Below, in pieces: positions 45,443-57,910 of a stretch of 64,000 nucleotides of DNA (its first letter is position 1; every line of letters begins with the position of its first letter). Position numbers and translations under genes: made by a program. Source of the stretch: Rhizoclosmatium globosum (lineage: Eukaryota; Chytridiomycota; Chytridiomycetes; Chytridiales; Chytriomycetaceae); contig MCGO01000075.1 in assembly GCA_002104985.1 (NCBI GenBank), forward strand, positions 62,001-126,000, in the 5' to 3' direction. The notes beneath the pieces were generated by a model. The model did no database searches, had not been told where the DNA came from, and saw only the letters and a program-made list of their open reading frames with translations.

Positions 45443-46641
45443 TTATTCCTGCAATCCATCCAACAACACCCGCTCAATCCCTCCCGCCCCAACCTCCCTC
45501 CAAGTCTCCAACAAGAACCCTAATCGTATCCGATCCTCAAGACTACACGCGTCCAAGATTTTGTTTTCGAGTTTCCGGCCTTCAAAGAGTTGGATCTTTC
45601 GTCTTCGAGGGAAGGTGGTGGAGTTGTGACTGAAAGTTGGGTTGTGAAGAGTGTGCAGAGGGAGTCGAGTTCTTGTTGGGCGGCAAGAACTGTTGGGGCG
45701 CAGGTTATGGCTGCTTGGCGGAATGATAGGACGGGATAAGGAAGTGCATTGGATTGGACGGCTTCTGAGGAGGAGGCTGGTGGGCTATTCATGGATGATT
45801 CATCACAAAGTCCAGTTGTTTCGTACAGGTGTTTCTGAATCGAGCAATATTAATATCGTTTCGGCGTGGTATGAAGCAAGAATACTCACAACGTGGGCTC
45901 GGTTGTTTACTTTGCAGATTTCAATGATTTCCATCACCTTTTCATAGTCTTGAGGAGTACAACGTGCGAATATCTTTGAGCGAAGTTTGAGAATTTTGAT
46001 GAAATATCGACGGATTTGGTTTTGATCTGAGCATTGAGCTTGAATCTGTACAGACGTAAGGTATGTTAGTTGTGATCCCCAGATGATGCTAGATTGACGT
46101 ACCAGGAACAGATCCAACATCTCATCGACTTCGCGACATCCCTGAAGACTCTCCAGACTCTTCAGGGCAAAGCGAGTGGCCAGGACTTGCGGAGGACCAA
46201 ACTGATCGAGTGCGTTCAGGGCGTCATCGAGCCAGCCATCCGGCGACTCTGTAGCCACGGCGGTGGGTGTAGCCGCAGCTTGAAGGGGGTGGTATGGCTG
46301 AGCAGTGGCAGCAGGTGTTTGGGAAGCAGTTTGGGAAGCAGTTTGGGAAGCAGAAGCAGAGGCTTTGGCAACGAGGCCCAGGTTGAAGTTGCGCATTGTT
46401 TCTCGCAGGTTCGCATTTTCACGTCGGAGCATTTCGTTTTCTTGTTCGAGTTGTTTGATTCGTTCGTCTTTTCGCTGTCGATACCTTTGGTCAGGTTTAG
46501 TATGGTAATAATGTGTCCAGAGCGATGGATGTACCGATTAGCAGCTTCTCTGTTTTGTGCGGCTCTTTTGTCTGAGGCTGAAGTGGCATCCTTTCGTGGG
46601 CGGCCCTTCTTTGTTGGTGGCGGTACTGGATCCATGTTCAT
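45443..46641 (-). CDS. bZIP-family protein, array member 14 (one apparent frame break)
   Basis: Exons 46641-46535, 46484-46103, 46045-45890 and 45834-45443, about 345 aa. Basic region AQNREAANRYRQRKDER is split by intron 1. A continuous zipper (IKQLEQENEMLRRENANL) has no CxxC. The segment ASQT is repeated three times. Repeat 1: LKSLESLQGCREVDEMLDLF ... RSKIFARCTPQDYEKVMEII. Repeat 2: ITCAPTVLAAQQELDSLCTLF, then one A missing at 45597-45599, then KLENKILDACSLEDRI to the stop. The last member of the minus-strand array. Confidence 0.75.
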
Positions 46642-46916
46642 TTGTTTCACTGTGGTATTATTAATGTATCTGCAAAGAAAGAGAAAACATTAGTCCCTAA
46701 GAATTCAGAATGATATTAACCCATTTACGAGAAAATATGGACTTACATTAGTGTGACCCGGAAGACTTGTCCAATGAAGTACTTACAAATTCCAACGTAA
46801 GCCGCTTACCAAATAGAGTTTGCGTCGATGGTAGCAAATTATTTCTACTCAATTGGAGAGTTCGCTTTTAAATATTTCAGCAAGACAGGATTCGCCGAAA
46901 CAATCTGAAGGATTCA

Positions 46917-49104
46917 ATGAGCTCCGGCACTGTTCCTATAATCATTGGAGGTGTCGCTGGATTCGCTGCGTTGATCGGGCTCATTTTGTCTGTTACGACA
47001 CTATTCAAAAAGCCAGAAGGTCCTCCCACTTGAACAACTTCCTCCTACTTCCTCTCCAGCTCTTGCCTCTTCAGAACAAGCTCTTCCAAACCCAGAAGTA
47101 TCCAGATCAACTCCGGAACAGTGTCCGCCTGCCACTGAACCTGTTCAGGAAACAATCCGCGATCCAATTACCCCACCAATAGTCAATGATCTCATTCCAT
47201 CTGCAACGTCTATGCCAACCACCAATGCATCGATTGACCATGGTCTCTTTCAACAGCCGAACTTATCCAATCCGAAGCTCTGGAACCACTTACAATGAGT
47301 CATCTCCAACGCCAACCCAACCTCCTCCACGCCTCAATCAAACCTCCTAATAAACTACGACATGCGCACTATGCCGCAGGTACACGATACCACACAATCA
47401 GTCACGTCTGGGACAAAGTCTCTCTCCTCCCCGATCCATACAAACAAACCGGCGTCCTCCTCACATCCCTGAGAAGCAAGCCGCCGTCGCGAGAATCGCG
47501 GAGGCAGCTGGTGTGCCTGTCTGGATGGACGTTTATTCTATAGATCAAGAAAACGAGGAGTTTAAGAACGCACAGGTATTTTTGTACCACAAAGGAACGG
47601 GAATATTAACAATCCCAACAATTAAAAGGTTTCCATCATGTACAACGTATACAACAACGCTGAAAAATGCCACGTCCTCCTAACCCCCACCGACGCGGAA
47701 ATGTTCAAGAGGGTTATTCAGGTCCTCCGTGGCCTCGCGTCTCCCCAGTTCCCAGACCTGCTATGTAACATGGACGACGACCCGCTGATGAATCTGCATC
47801 ACCCGTTTAGTTTCGCGTATGCGGCTGTTGGGACTGAGATCGGGGTTCTGTATAACCGCCGCGTGTGGACGTTGCAGGAGGTCCATGCGTCGAAGGGGGT
47901 TGCGTATTATGATGCGGAGGGGGTGGAGGTTGTGGATGGGGAGGAGGTGTTGGAGATGTTGGGAGGGTTGTTGCGGGTGCGATGTTGTTCGGATGAGGGT
48001 TGATGTGGGGCATCCGGTTGTGCAGGGGCTTGTGTATTCGTCACGGGTTTCGGGGGGGAGGTTTAAGGGGCGGGTTGATGTGTGTTGAGGTTTGCGTGGA
48101 ATGTTTTGAGGGCGTATGTTCCGGGGAGGAGGGAGGAGGTTGTGGGGAAGTTGGAGGGGTGTGGGTTTCGGGAGGCGTTGGGTGGGTTCGCGGATACGTT
48201 TTTTGATTTGATTGCGGCGAATTTTGAGCCGATGGTTAGGTTGTCTGTTGGGTTTCGGGTTGCGAGTGTGAAGCATGATTACGTGTATGGAATAGCGGGG
48301 ATGGTTGGGTTGGATGTTCCTGTGGATTATGGGATGGATGTTGGGGAGCTTGTTTTGATTGCGAGGAGGGGATTGTTTGTGAAGGGGTTGTTGAGGATAG
48401 AGGTTGCAGCTGCTGAGCCGACTTGGACGCATTATTTGATGGCCAATGTGGATGTGGAACAGAATCCGTGGTGGAATCCAAAGTGGACCAAAGTCCAAAG
48501 GTTATGGACGCGTGAGTTTCCGGCGCCTGTTCTTGTTGATCGAACTCATGGAGTCGACAAGAGCCATACAGTTTCGGTCAAGGCTGTGTCTGCTCCGGTC
48601 ACAATTTCTGAAGACGATGTCAATTTTATGGCTCCAGACATTTTGGATCAAGAGATGCACAGTCTTGGAGGTGGCAGTCAAAACCAAAATTTCATTGTCG
48701 CGTCTGGCCTCATGAGTCAAGTTATGCACAAGAGTACGATCAGGGATTTAAAGTGCTTATCTTATATAAGAAACGAAGTGTTGCAGTCCCTCTGCGATCC
48801 AGCCAATGAATCAATTCTGAACAGCGTGTATTTAGTTGTCGGAACCTTGACACTTGTGTCAGGTCTCAGTGAACAAGTGGTCTTTGTGTACCCAGAGACA
48901 ACTCGTAAATATTTCGAGAATCAGTGCCGATTGCATTTGGTTGCCTTTTTGGATCAAGTCATTCTTTGCACAGAAGAAAGTGAAACTGAAAAAGCTGAAG
49001 GATTAAGTGTGCGGCCATTGTGTTACGTCTTCCCAATAACCATTGGAAGCTCTCCATTAGATTTGTTGACAAGAATCGAGCCTGTAGATGTGACAATTTT
49101 GTAG
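46917..49104 (+). CDS. HET-domain-like protein with N-terminal membrane segment (several frame breaks)
   Basis: ATG 46917 opens a hydrophobic segment (IIIGGVAGFAALIGLIL), then an intron (47020-47059) and a Pro/Ser-rich linker. HET-like motifs follow: YHTISHVWDK, VPVWMDVYSIDQ, and VWTLQEVHAS after an intron at about 47578-47628. The long C-terminal part (48082-49104) is open (FADTFFDLIAANFEPMVR; VKHDYVYGIAGM). Frames must be changed near 47231, at the C-run 47467-47469, near 47997 and near 48083. In filamentous fungi HET domains act in self/non-self recognition. Here that role is only an analogy. Either assembly indels or a pseudogene. Confidence 0.65.
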
Positions 49105-49488
49105 TTCGAAGGCTGTAGGGAAACGTTTTTATAACTTGAATAGTGTTTGTCATTTGATCTCATAAAAGATAATTAGTCAGTTCATACACGCCCAATTTAG
49201 TCAAAAGGCCTTGAATAGATTGGTTCTGTTGATGAATGTGGAACCTGTTGTTGTTATTTGCCCATAATTCTGCGGACCATGATAGTCTTGATTGTGTATG
49301 TAAGTTGATCTCACAAAGACGCATGATTAGTCAGCGTGCTCACATTCAAACCACAGTTTTCAGCAATGTGTCTCTATTTTACTCCACGCATCTTTCTCTA
49401 CTTCTTTTTCCTTTTAATTCGTTGCAGTTCTACTATATTGATTTCCCTTTTCCTCAACCTTCTTCTTCAAGAAAGAGACTCAACAAAA

Positions 49489-52400
49489 TGCAGAGTCAAA
49501 ACCGGCGACCACTTTCGTACTCTGCCGTTGTTGCGCTGACACCGCCCACGCCTCCTTCTGCATCGACAACGACATCGACATCGAATGCATCGAGTAGTGA
49601 TGGCAGTGCAGTGCAGGGCCACGGTGGATCAGAGGACCAATCAACAACGTCAACAACAACAACCAGCCATCAAACAACGAACGCAAAAGAGATCCACGGA
49701 AACAATCTCAAACACAAACAAAGCATTCAACGATTGATCAAAAGCGGCCTCGATCACTCCGAAGAAGAAGCAGAAAGTGGTGCTCAAGAACCCACTCATC
49801 CACTGTCGCCCTCGCCCTCGCCCTCGCCGTCACCCAAAACAACAACGCAACACCACACCAACAATCAACAACACTCGCACAAACGGGCCCCGCGCGATGT
49901 CTCCCTCAAAGTGAAGCCATCCGGTCAATTACGATTCAACATTGAAAAGTTGGATCAGGAGGACCTCGAGGTGCGTGCGTCCCTCTTTCTCTCTCTCTCT
50001 CTTTCGAACACTGTGTCTGACTTCTCTCGGTGCTTAGGCCGTCTCGGGTCTCGTCTCGTTCGACTCGCCTACTCCTATCCGTACTTACCCGATGCACCTC
50101 CCGCCTCTCGTTGAACAGCAGCTGGATAAGGAATTGAGGAGTTGTATATGGTGTGTGTTTTTTTAAGACTAGACCAGAGCATGTCGTTGGTGTTTGGTTG
50201 AGAAAGGGGGTCACGGGGTCGGACATGACACGTTGTGGCAGATGGGCTTGGCAGCGAAAGATACGAGGGTGTAGCGAGTGTATGGAGTGGAGTGAGTGTG
50301 AAGTTCGGCTATGAGTGTGAAGGTGCGAAGCGAGGTTATTGACGGAGCTCGTTACTGTAATGGCGAAAAGGATGGAAGCGAAACGGCCCTTTGCGAAAGC
50401 AAGCTTGTGTGACGGGTGTAAGAGCGGAGCTTGATAGCATCATTGGCGAAGAAGGATGGGATATTCATGTGAGCGAAGCGAAACTGCTTGGTGAACTGCA
50501 CGAGTGTGAGCAAGGCATCGAGCAGAGCTCGTTACCATCAGGGCAAAAAAAGAGAAAGAGTGAGCGTAGCGAACACCCTGTGTCGAAGCAAGGCCACGAG
50601 CCGTTTGGACAAGAGAGAAATTGTGCGAACGAATCGTCTTTATAGCCACATAGAGTCCACTCACAAATCTGTCACAACTATTCCGCCTTCTAATCCATAC
50701 TCGCGAATAGAACCTACAGCCACGTGAAATCGATACCCAAAAACGAAGAGACTTTGTCATCAAGATCCAAACACTCGTTGGAATTGAATGGCCTGACCGT
50801 GATATTCAAGTGCATGCGTTTGGGTATGTGTTGTTTATAGTAATCAGTTTTGGTTTTTTTTGGTTTTTAACACTTGTGCTCTAGTTCGTCCGTGAATGGT
50901 CTTGGATCGCTGATAGTGATGTCGATCTGTGTTTCACGACGAGTTGGAAGGATACGCAGCGGGGTGTTTCGAATATGTTTGTTCTGGCAGCGTTTTTCAA
51001 AAAATGTGAGTTTTTTTTTCTTGCATTGTAGGGGGCCATGAGGAAATAATAAGCTGTTGGAATGCTGGTTGATTGAAGGAGGACAATGACAATCAATGAC
51101 TGGCATTGGAGTTGAAAGGGATGTGTCTTTGGAACTAAATTTCAAAAAAATCAACAGATGGAATGACTCGTATCTATACCGTGTCCAAAGCGAAAGTACC
51201 CATCTGTAAATTCTATGATCCTGAGTTGTGAGTCCAGTCTGTTTTCTTTGGAGGTAGCTGATCGAACAACCAAAAGTAACCTCGCGTGCGACGTCAACAT
51301 CAACAACATTATCGCCCTCCGAAATACGGAACTAATTAAATCGTATGTCGACATGGACGATCGCGTGCGTCCTTTCATTATGGTCATCAAATACTGGGCG
51401 AAAATGCGCGCACTCAATGACGGTACCCCTTTTCTTTTCATGCTCCAAAATTTCTAATGACTTCCTCACAGCTGCAAAAGGCGGCACGCTAAGCAGTTAC
51501 TGCTGGGTCCTCATGTGTCTCAACTTTCTCCAAACCCGATCCCCACCCATCCTCCCCTCCCTCCAAAAACCATACCTCGACCAACTCTTCTCCAAACCCA
51601 CGTCGCCCCAAACGACAAGGAAAACAATACCCGCGACGATCATCGACGGCGTTGATTGCTCGTTCGATCGCGACGCGGAGCCGCTCTCGACGCGGAATAC
51701 GGCGGGTCTCGCGGACTTGGTGTATACGTTTTTCAGGCACTATGCGGTCGAGTTTAGTTACCCTACGTCTGTGGTTAGCACGCGGCATGGCGCGGTGTTG
51801 AGTAAACGGGAGAAGGGGTGGGATGTTGATGTGGATCGGTATTGTCGGTGGCTCTGTGTTGAGGAGGTGTTTGGGGTTGAGCGGAACCTTGCGAATAGCG
51901 CGGATGGGGTTGCTGTTGCTGGATTGAGGGGGGAGATGCGGAGGGCTGTTGAAGGGGTTCTTGGGGTGGGGGAGGTGGTGGTGGTGGGGTTATGGCGCGG
52001 GTGTGTGAAATGTATGTTGGGGAGAAGGTTTTGTTGCCGTATTATCAGCAGCCGAGGGGGTGGGGGAGTGGTGGTGGGAGTGGGAGTGGGAATGGGTATT
52101 ATCGACAGAGGAGTCAGAGTGCGAGTGGGTGGGCTCCGTCTGTTGAAGGAAGGAATGCGAATGTGCCGCATAAACGGATGAACAGTGCGAATGCGAATGC
52201 GAATTCGAATGGTGGTGGTAATGGTAATGGAGGTAGTGTTGGTTGGAAGGGGAACGCGGGTGTGGCTTCAGCTGCGGTGATTGGATGGGTTCCTGTTCAA
52301 CAACATCTCGTGCCTGTCATGATGGATCCTCAACTGTATGCAGTTCAGCAGCAGCAACAACATATGATGTATGTGCAGCATCAACAGCGACAGCTTTCAC

Positions 52401-53008
52401 CGCATTCGCGTCAGAAACCCAAACTCGACTTTTCCGCGCTGGATCCACCGTATCTAATAGACGGACCCGTCGTCAGAAACTCCACAAAACGAAAAACAGG
52501 GACATCAACATCGTCACTAACAGAACAAGATATACCGAGCTCATCGTCGTCCTGTTCTCCAACCCCGTCCCCATCGTCATCAACATCAGACCTGGAAGAC
52601 GAACTTGTTCATCTTGAAATCTCAGAACCGCAAACGATGGAAGGAAGATGGGTCTCGTGGCTCGCGTCTCCAACACTTGCTTCACCTCTGGCACCGCCGC
52701 CCATAAGTCCCAGCTGTAAACCTGTGATGGTCGCGGGTACAGGTGTCGCTGGAGAGCCCATCTGTTTTTCGTCACCTGTGCAAAGGTATTGGAGTCCCAC
52801 ATCGCCTTCTGTGAAATCGGGGCTGCAACCGCCGCTTGTTTATTCTGGGTGGAGTATTGGGCAGCCGCTGTTGCCTGACTCTGTCGCTGTTCCGGTGGCT
52901 TCTGGGCTGGTTGGAGCAGGCGTTGAGAGTGAGAGGCTTGATGTTCAGAATGGGAAAGTTGGGAGGAATAATACTGAGAAGAAGGGGAAAGGGTTAATGA
53001 CAGTATAA
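49489..53008 (+). CDS. Cid1/TUTase-type terminal nucleotidyltransferase
   Basis: Starts ATG 49489; Ser/Thr/Gln-rich N-terminus with short direct repeats. Exons run to 49970, about 50039-50159, about 50708-50820, 50885-51008, 51159-51226, about 51277-51420 and 51472 to the end. Catalytic core: RRDFVIKIQTLVG, then FGSSVNGLG and DSDVDLC (nucleotide-binding Asp pair), LACDVNINNIIALRN, KYWAKMRALND. PAP-associated part: LSSYCWVLMCLNFLQ. The C-terminus is low-complexity (Gly/Asn/Gln-rich). A base appears missing just before DSDVD (about 50908-50911) and in the G-run 51986-51989. The family adds U or A residues to RNA 3' ends. The intron ending near 50707 is about 550 nt. Confidence 0.78.
50160..50707 (+). 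other. Long intron of the nucleotidyltransferase gene with GCGAAGCGA-type repeats
   Basis: About 550 nt (exact ends uncertain by a few bases). Rich in GTGAGCG, GCGAAGCGA and GAGTGGAG words. Contains TGAGCGAAGCGAA, shared with the first condensin intron. Confidence 0.6.
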
Positions 53009-53224
53009 TAAAAAAATGGGTTTAAAATAAGGAAGGCTTTCATGATGAAACACCTCAAAGAATATCTAAAGTTCTTGATGTTCAAGTCACATCATTGCTG
53101 GACATTGAAACAATACATTTTACCACTTATGAATGAACGTCCCAAACGATGTCAAATGTACTACTTCTTTCGATGACAAGTAAATCCTTTTTCCAAGCAC
53201 AAAACTCTTTTTCAAAAAGGGGGG

Positions 53225-55520
53225 ATGGCCACACCACCTGAACCAACGACGACAACGGATTCCACCACCAGTGCCCTCGCACCTTCCGACCCGCCATCAG
53301 TTGACCAATCAGCATCGACGGAGCCACCCCACACTAAGCCCACGCTCGAATCGGATGCTTCTGACCGAATCAGGGCCGCCAAAGCCGAGCTGTTCAAACG
53401 AGTGTTTGGAAGTGCGGACGACTCGGACTCGGATCTGTCGCTGAACTTGGACAACGCGGATCTCGACGACAGCGACAGAGAACACGAACTGGTCGCAAGG
53501 CACTCGCACTCACGAAGGAGGTCTGTGCAAACTGTCTCAAAGAAAGAGAAGGAGAAGGAGAAGCACGGCCCGGACTTGGCCCGCCTTTCAAACTTGTTCA
53601 ATCCATTCCGTCTTCTCGAACACTCGCCGGCTGATGGCGCGTTTGGCGTGTCGTTCTTGCAAAATGGTTTGAATGGGAACTCGGTCGTCAGGGCTGCTGC
53701 GGAGGCTCAGAGGGCGTGGGAGGATGTGCGGAGGGACTGGAGGGAACTTGGAATTGCCGCAAAGGTGGGGGGTTTTATTGGGTTTAGCGTGGTGTCGTAG
53801 TGTCACTGAACATTATGCAGGTCGTGGGAGACTCGCTGGCCCTTCCGAAACAGCAGCAGCACAAAACTCCTTTATTGTCTTCAGCTTCGTTCACGTCTCT
53901 TCACCCACTCTCCCTCTCTGTAGCTGCTTCTTCCGCAGCACCCGCTCTTTCACACGATAATTGTGCCACCTGCTTCGGACGTGGAGAGCTGCTGTGCTGC
54001 GATTCATGTCCGCTTGTCTTTCACTTTTGCTGCGTGGAGGAAGGCTTTTCAGAAGGTGGTGTGGATGTTCCTCCTGTGTGGTACTGCAAAAAATGTCGAT
54101 GGAAGCACGTAAGTAACCGCAGCAGACTGAAAGAGCCTCCGACTGAGTTTGAATAAGTGGTGTATATCAGGAGAAAATGGGTTCGCCGTTCAATATCCCC
54201 CCGGAGTAACTATTTGACGGCTGAAACACACACAACCACAATGATGACGAGCCTGAAGTTCCACAAACGAAGATAGTCGTTAAAAAGTATGAGCGTGGCA
54301 GAGGATCTTTCCAAGGACGTTGGGATGGAAAGGGGCCTGTGGGAACCCTTCTCGTTTTTCTCTTCATTCACCCCTTTCACCTCCTCTGGACTCATCGGCA
54401 TCTTTTCTTTGTATGATTACCTTCAACCACCGGCTAATATATTCAACCTGACAGAACCAGCAAAATGGGAATACTCCCAACCCTCCTCCTTCAGTCCGAA
54501 CCACAAAACGCTCACGGCAAAGCATATCCCTCGACTCCGCAACATCAACATCGTCCACAACATCAGCAGACATCAAATCTGCCTTCAGCCAGCTGACCAA
54601 TGTTCTCGACTCAAGCAATGCCCGAGTCTTTGAACTCCCCACCCACATCTACCCATCAAATCGAAAAGTATTCAAACACCCAATGACAGGAGAATTCATC
54701 AACCTTACAGACACAGAAGTAATTCTATGCCCCAACACCACAACCCGCTCCTCCTCCACAACAGAAGAATCAGAATGGACAACAACCGTCAACATAATCC
54801 ACGCAACAACATCCGACTGGGCCCACGACCCCCTCTACTCCTCCTTCCCAACTCCACCCACACCCTCACCCGATCCACCCCCTTCAAACCCACACACCCT
54901 CTCCACAGAAACCTCCAAACTCCACACATTCCATAAACTCCCTCCAACATGCTACATCTGCTCATCACCAGGCCCATCCCTACCCCACGCAACCACAGGC
55001 GCACCGCGACAAACTATCCACACGGCGCTTATAAAATGCGACTTTTGCGTGCATTGGTTCCACACAGACTGTCTCGGCCTTGCGCATGTTCCCCGCGCGT
55101 TTCGTGGGGGAGGGGCAGTGTTGTTGGGGTGAAGGGTGGGGGTGGGGTTGGACGGGTTGTGAGGGTTGCGAGTGGGGGTGTTCCTGCGGGGTATACGGGG
55201 GAGGTTGTTGAGTTGAAGGGGGTTAGGGAGGTTAGGGAAGGTGTTGGGGGAAGAGGTGGAGTGGGGAGGTTGGAGGTGGGGAAGGGGTTTTGTTGATGCG
55301 GAGGCGGTGGATGTGTCCTTTGCATTGTGAAGGTGGGGATGGGGTTGCTGTTGTGGATGGAGAGGAGGAAGGTGTTGGGGTTGAGGAAGGAGAGAAGGGA
55401 GGGGATCTTGGTCGGACGATGGTGGTGTTTTGGGGAGACACGGGCTGCTGTGGAGCACGGGGGAAGTTGAGAGTAAAGGCGGATCCGTCTGTGCTTGCTG
55501 CTATGAGAGTATGAAGCGGA
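53225..55520 (+). CDS. Protein with two PHD-type zinc fingers (3' end uncertain)
   Basis: Exons 53225-53764 and 53821-54108 are clear. They encode a Ser/Asp-rich N-terminus and a PHD finger (NCATCFGRGELLCC...CDSCPLVFHFCC ... WYCKKC). Downstream pieces in several frames continue with YERGRGSFQGRWDGKGP (about 54285) and a long Ser/Thr-rich exon (54456 on). A second zinc-finger block runs from TCYICSSPG through LIKCDFCVHWFHTDCLGL to WMCPLHCEG (55313). Frames are broken after 54207 and near 55110-55300, in C- and G-rich runs. Two PHD-like fingers resemble Rco1-type histone-reading subunits; that assignment is only suggestive. The acidic region to about 56.2 kb may belong to the same protein. Confidence 0.55.
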
Positions 55521-56280
55521 GGAGGCAGGAAGAGCGGATGAAAAGGTTATCGTTGTTGTCCCTTTGAAATTGAATGCTGGAGGCGAACGGCCGAGAGTGC
55601 TTAATGGAAGCTCTGTCAAGCGGAAAGGGAGCCGCGCTGGAGTTCAGGAACGCTGCCGAAAGTGGAACCTAAGCTCGAAGCTGTCTTCAGATGAGGACGA
55701 GGTTAAGGAGGAAAAAATCGCGGAGGACGAATCTCCTAAAGAACGACCATCGCTGCTTCTGCTGATTCTGTCACAGACTCAACACCTGCTATTGATGAAG
55801 GTGGTGAAATGGAAACTGGTGGTGAGCTTATTGAAAGGGAAGGAATTGAGACTGATACTGAGGCACCAACGTTGTACGCTCGAAGAAGAACCTGAAGATG
55901 AGGAACCAGAGACTATTGATGAGGTTGAGGCGATGGGTGAACAAGAGGAGACAATGTTTCCGGACATCAAAAGTGACGCCGAAGTCAGACTCCCGTTGTC
56001 TGAAGGAACTCCTTCGGAGACATCTGAAGCCTCCGATGTTCCTGCTGACCGTGAGATGCAGAATGAAGAAGGCGAATTGAGGCTGATGGAAAGTGCATCT
56101 GCTTCTTCTGCAGCTGAACCCACCTTGCCGTTACGGTTACATATTCAACTGAGGCTACACCTGAACAAGAGCTTTGTCAATCTGCGGACGACGCTCCCAC
56201 CAAGGTTGAGGAGACGAAGAAATGGATTGGAACAATGACGATTCTGTTTTGACGAATGGATCAACGTCCATTGATTTTGT
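55521..56280 (+). other. Acidic coding-like region, gene assignment unclear
   Basis: Open segments in two frames are rich in Glu/Asp (SSDEDEVKEEKIAEDE; EEPETIDEVEAMGEQEE). They probably belong either to the PHD protein before it or the zinc-finger protein after it. Stops between segments again call for one-base corrections. Confidence 0.4.
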
Positions 56281-56289
56281 AGATGGTAT

Positions 56290-57910
56290 TCGTCTATTGG
56301 ATCCACACCAAAATCAGGAACAGGTCGACCCAGAGGACGGCCACCAAAGAAGCGGAAAACTCCGAAAGGCACTCCAGTAGAAAAGGAATCGAGGGATGAA
56401 GGGCCTGCGCCGACGAACGGATCTACATTGTTAGTCCTAGTTGCTGAATCTGTAGATGGAGTTTCATCGACTGTGTCAACGCGAAATTCAACTGGTTCTG
56501 GTCGACCACGAGGACGTCCACCAAAGAAACGGAAAACACCTGATGGAAGTCCGCTGAAATTCAAGTGTAAAGTCTCTGGATGTAATAGAGCTTTTCCGAC
56601 AGGTATGTCTTATTTCAGCTTCATTTGGTTTTTGACTAACGTGTATCAGAATGGCACCTCAACCGACACAACAACTTGCACGGTGAAAACCCAACCTTCA
56701 AATGTCCAACCTGTCTAAAGCCTTCCAATCCCAATACCACTGGACCGACACCGTCTCTCGCATGAATCAGGACGCTGGAAATGTCTTGAAGAAGGATGTG
56801 GCAAAGTCTTTAACGGCCAAACCTTCCTCGCCGCGCACAAGGAAAACATTCACGTCCAGGAAACGCCGCCCCAAAAGGTGTCCTGAAGAAGGATGCATTG
56901 GAATCGAAGTCACAGCCCTCCACTCTTCAGCAGCACTTCCAAAGTCCCTGTCGTCGCGGGACATAAATACATTTGTAAAATCAAGGGTGTGGAAGCTGTT
57001 TACGACACAGTTTATACTCACACGGCATGTTTCTGGAGAACATGGGGAGGAGTATGTGGATGACCCTGAAGTTAGCGTTATTCCTTCTGCAGGACCGCCT
57101 GTTTGTCCCAAGGAGGAATGTAAAGGCAAACAGTTTCCGTCGCAATGGCATTTAGAGCGGCATTTACGGAGTCATAACAACAACGGACGTGCTACAGCTG
57201 CTTCAAACATTGAACCTGTCAATGTCTTCGAGGAACGTAAATTGAGAGGGAAGCCACGTGAGAACATCGTTCCGAAAGAGAAAGAGAAGGAGAAGGAACG
57301 GAAAAAGTATGAGAAACGAAGTTCTGGGGGAGTAGAGCGGAAACCTATTGTCATTAAAATTCCTCGACCGAATCAAGGCTCTACTTCATGCGGAAACGAA
57401 GTCTGGCTGGTGGAGTGTACAAATTTCCAGCTGCGTTGAATAGGATGGCTGTTGTCGTGCGTGCAAGGCGGTTTCTTGTGAAAGGGGTTTCTGTTTCGCA
57501 TTTGGTGCCTGAGAAGCGATTTGTGGTGGATTTTGAGGGGAATGTGGAGTTTCGGGATGAAGGAGATGATGGGACTGGGAAGATTTGCCAGAGACTGATA
57601 TCGAGCCGGAATATGAGTTTGAGGGCGGTTTCTGGATCAGTTGGTGGAGGCGAGTCGGGACGTTGAGATGTTGGATGAGCGTTCAGATCGTGAACGAGAG
57701 GTTCGTCAATGTTTATTTTATTAAGTGATGCTCATGTCTTGTTCACAGATTATTTATGGGTTTCTGCAGAGTGCCACAGAGCCTTTGTTGACAACAGAAT
57801 GGTTCCAAACAACTGGATCCCTGACTTCTCGCCCTGAAGATATGAGCTTAGATTTATCCAAAGAGGCCCCCTTGGATAATCAAGATTTGCTGTTTGGGAT
57901 GATTGCTTGA
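56290..57910 (+). CDS. C2H2 zinc-finger protein with two AT-hooks (boundaries uncertain)
   Basis: Two copies of an AT-hook segment, GRPRGRPPKKRKTP, lie near 56320 and 56505. They are followed by C2H2-like fingers: FKCKVSGCNRAF, continued after an intron (about 56603-56650) by EWHLNRHNNLHG. Further fingers are FKCPTC, GCGKVFNGQTFLAAHKENIH and CPKEECKGKQFPSQWHLERH, lying in different frames. The last clear segment ends at 57910. AT-hooks bind AT-rich minor grooves and C2H2 fingers bind DNA, so this is a probable nuclear regulator. Several frame changes are needed. It may be one gene with the PHD protein upstream. Confidence 0.5.

Noticed and set aside
46983..47060. Frame break after KKPEG in the HET-like gene
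   Set aside because: A 40-nt intron (47020-47059) ending CTCTCCAG explains it without an indel.
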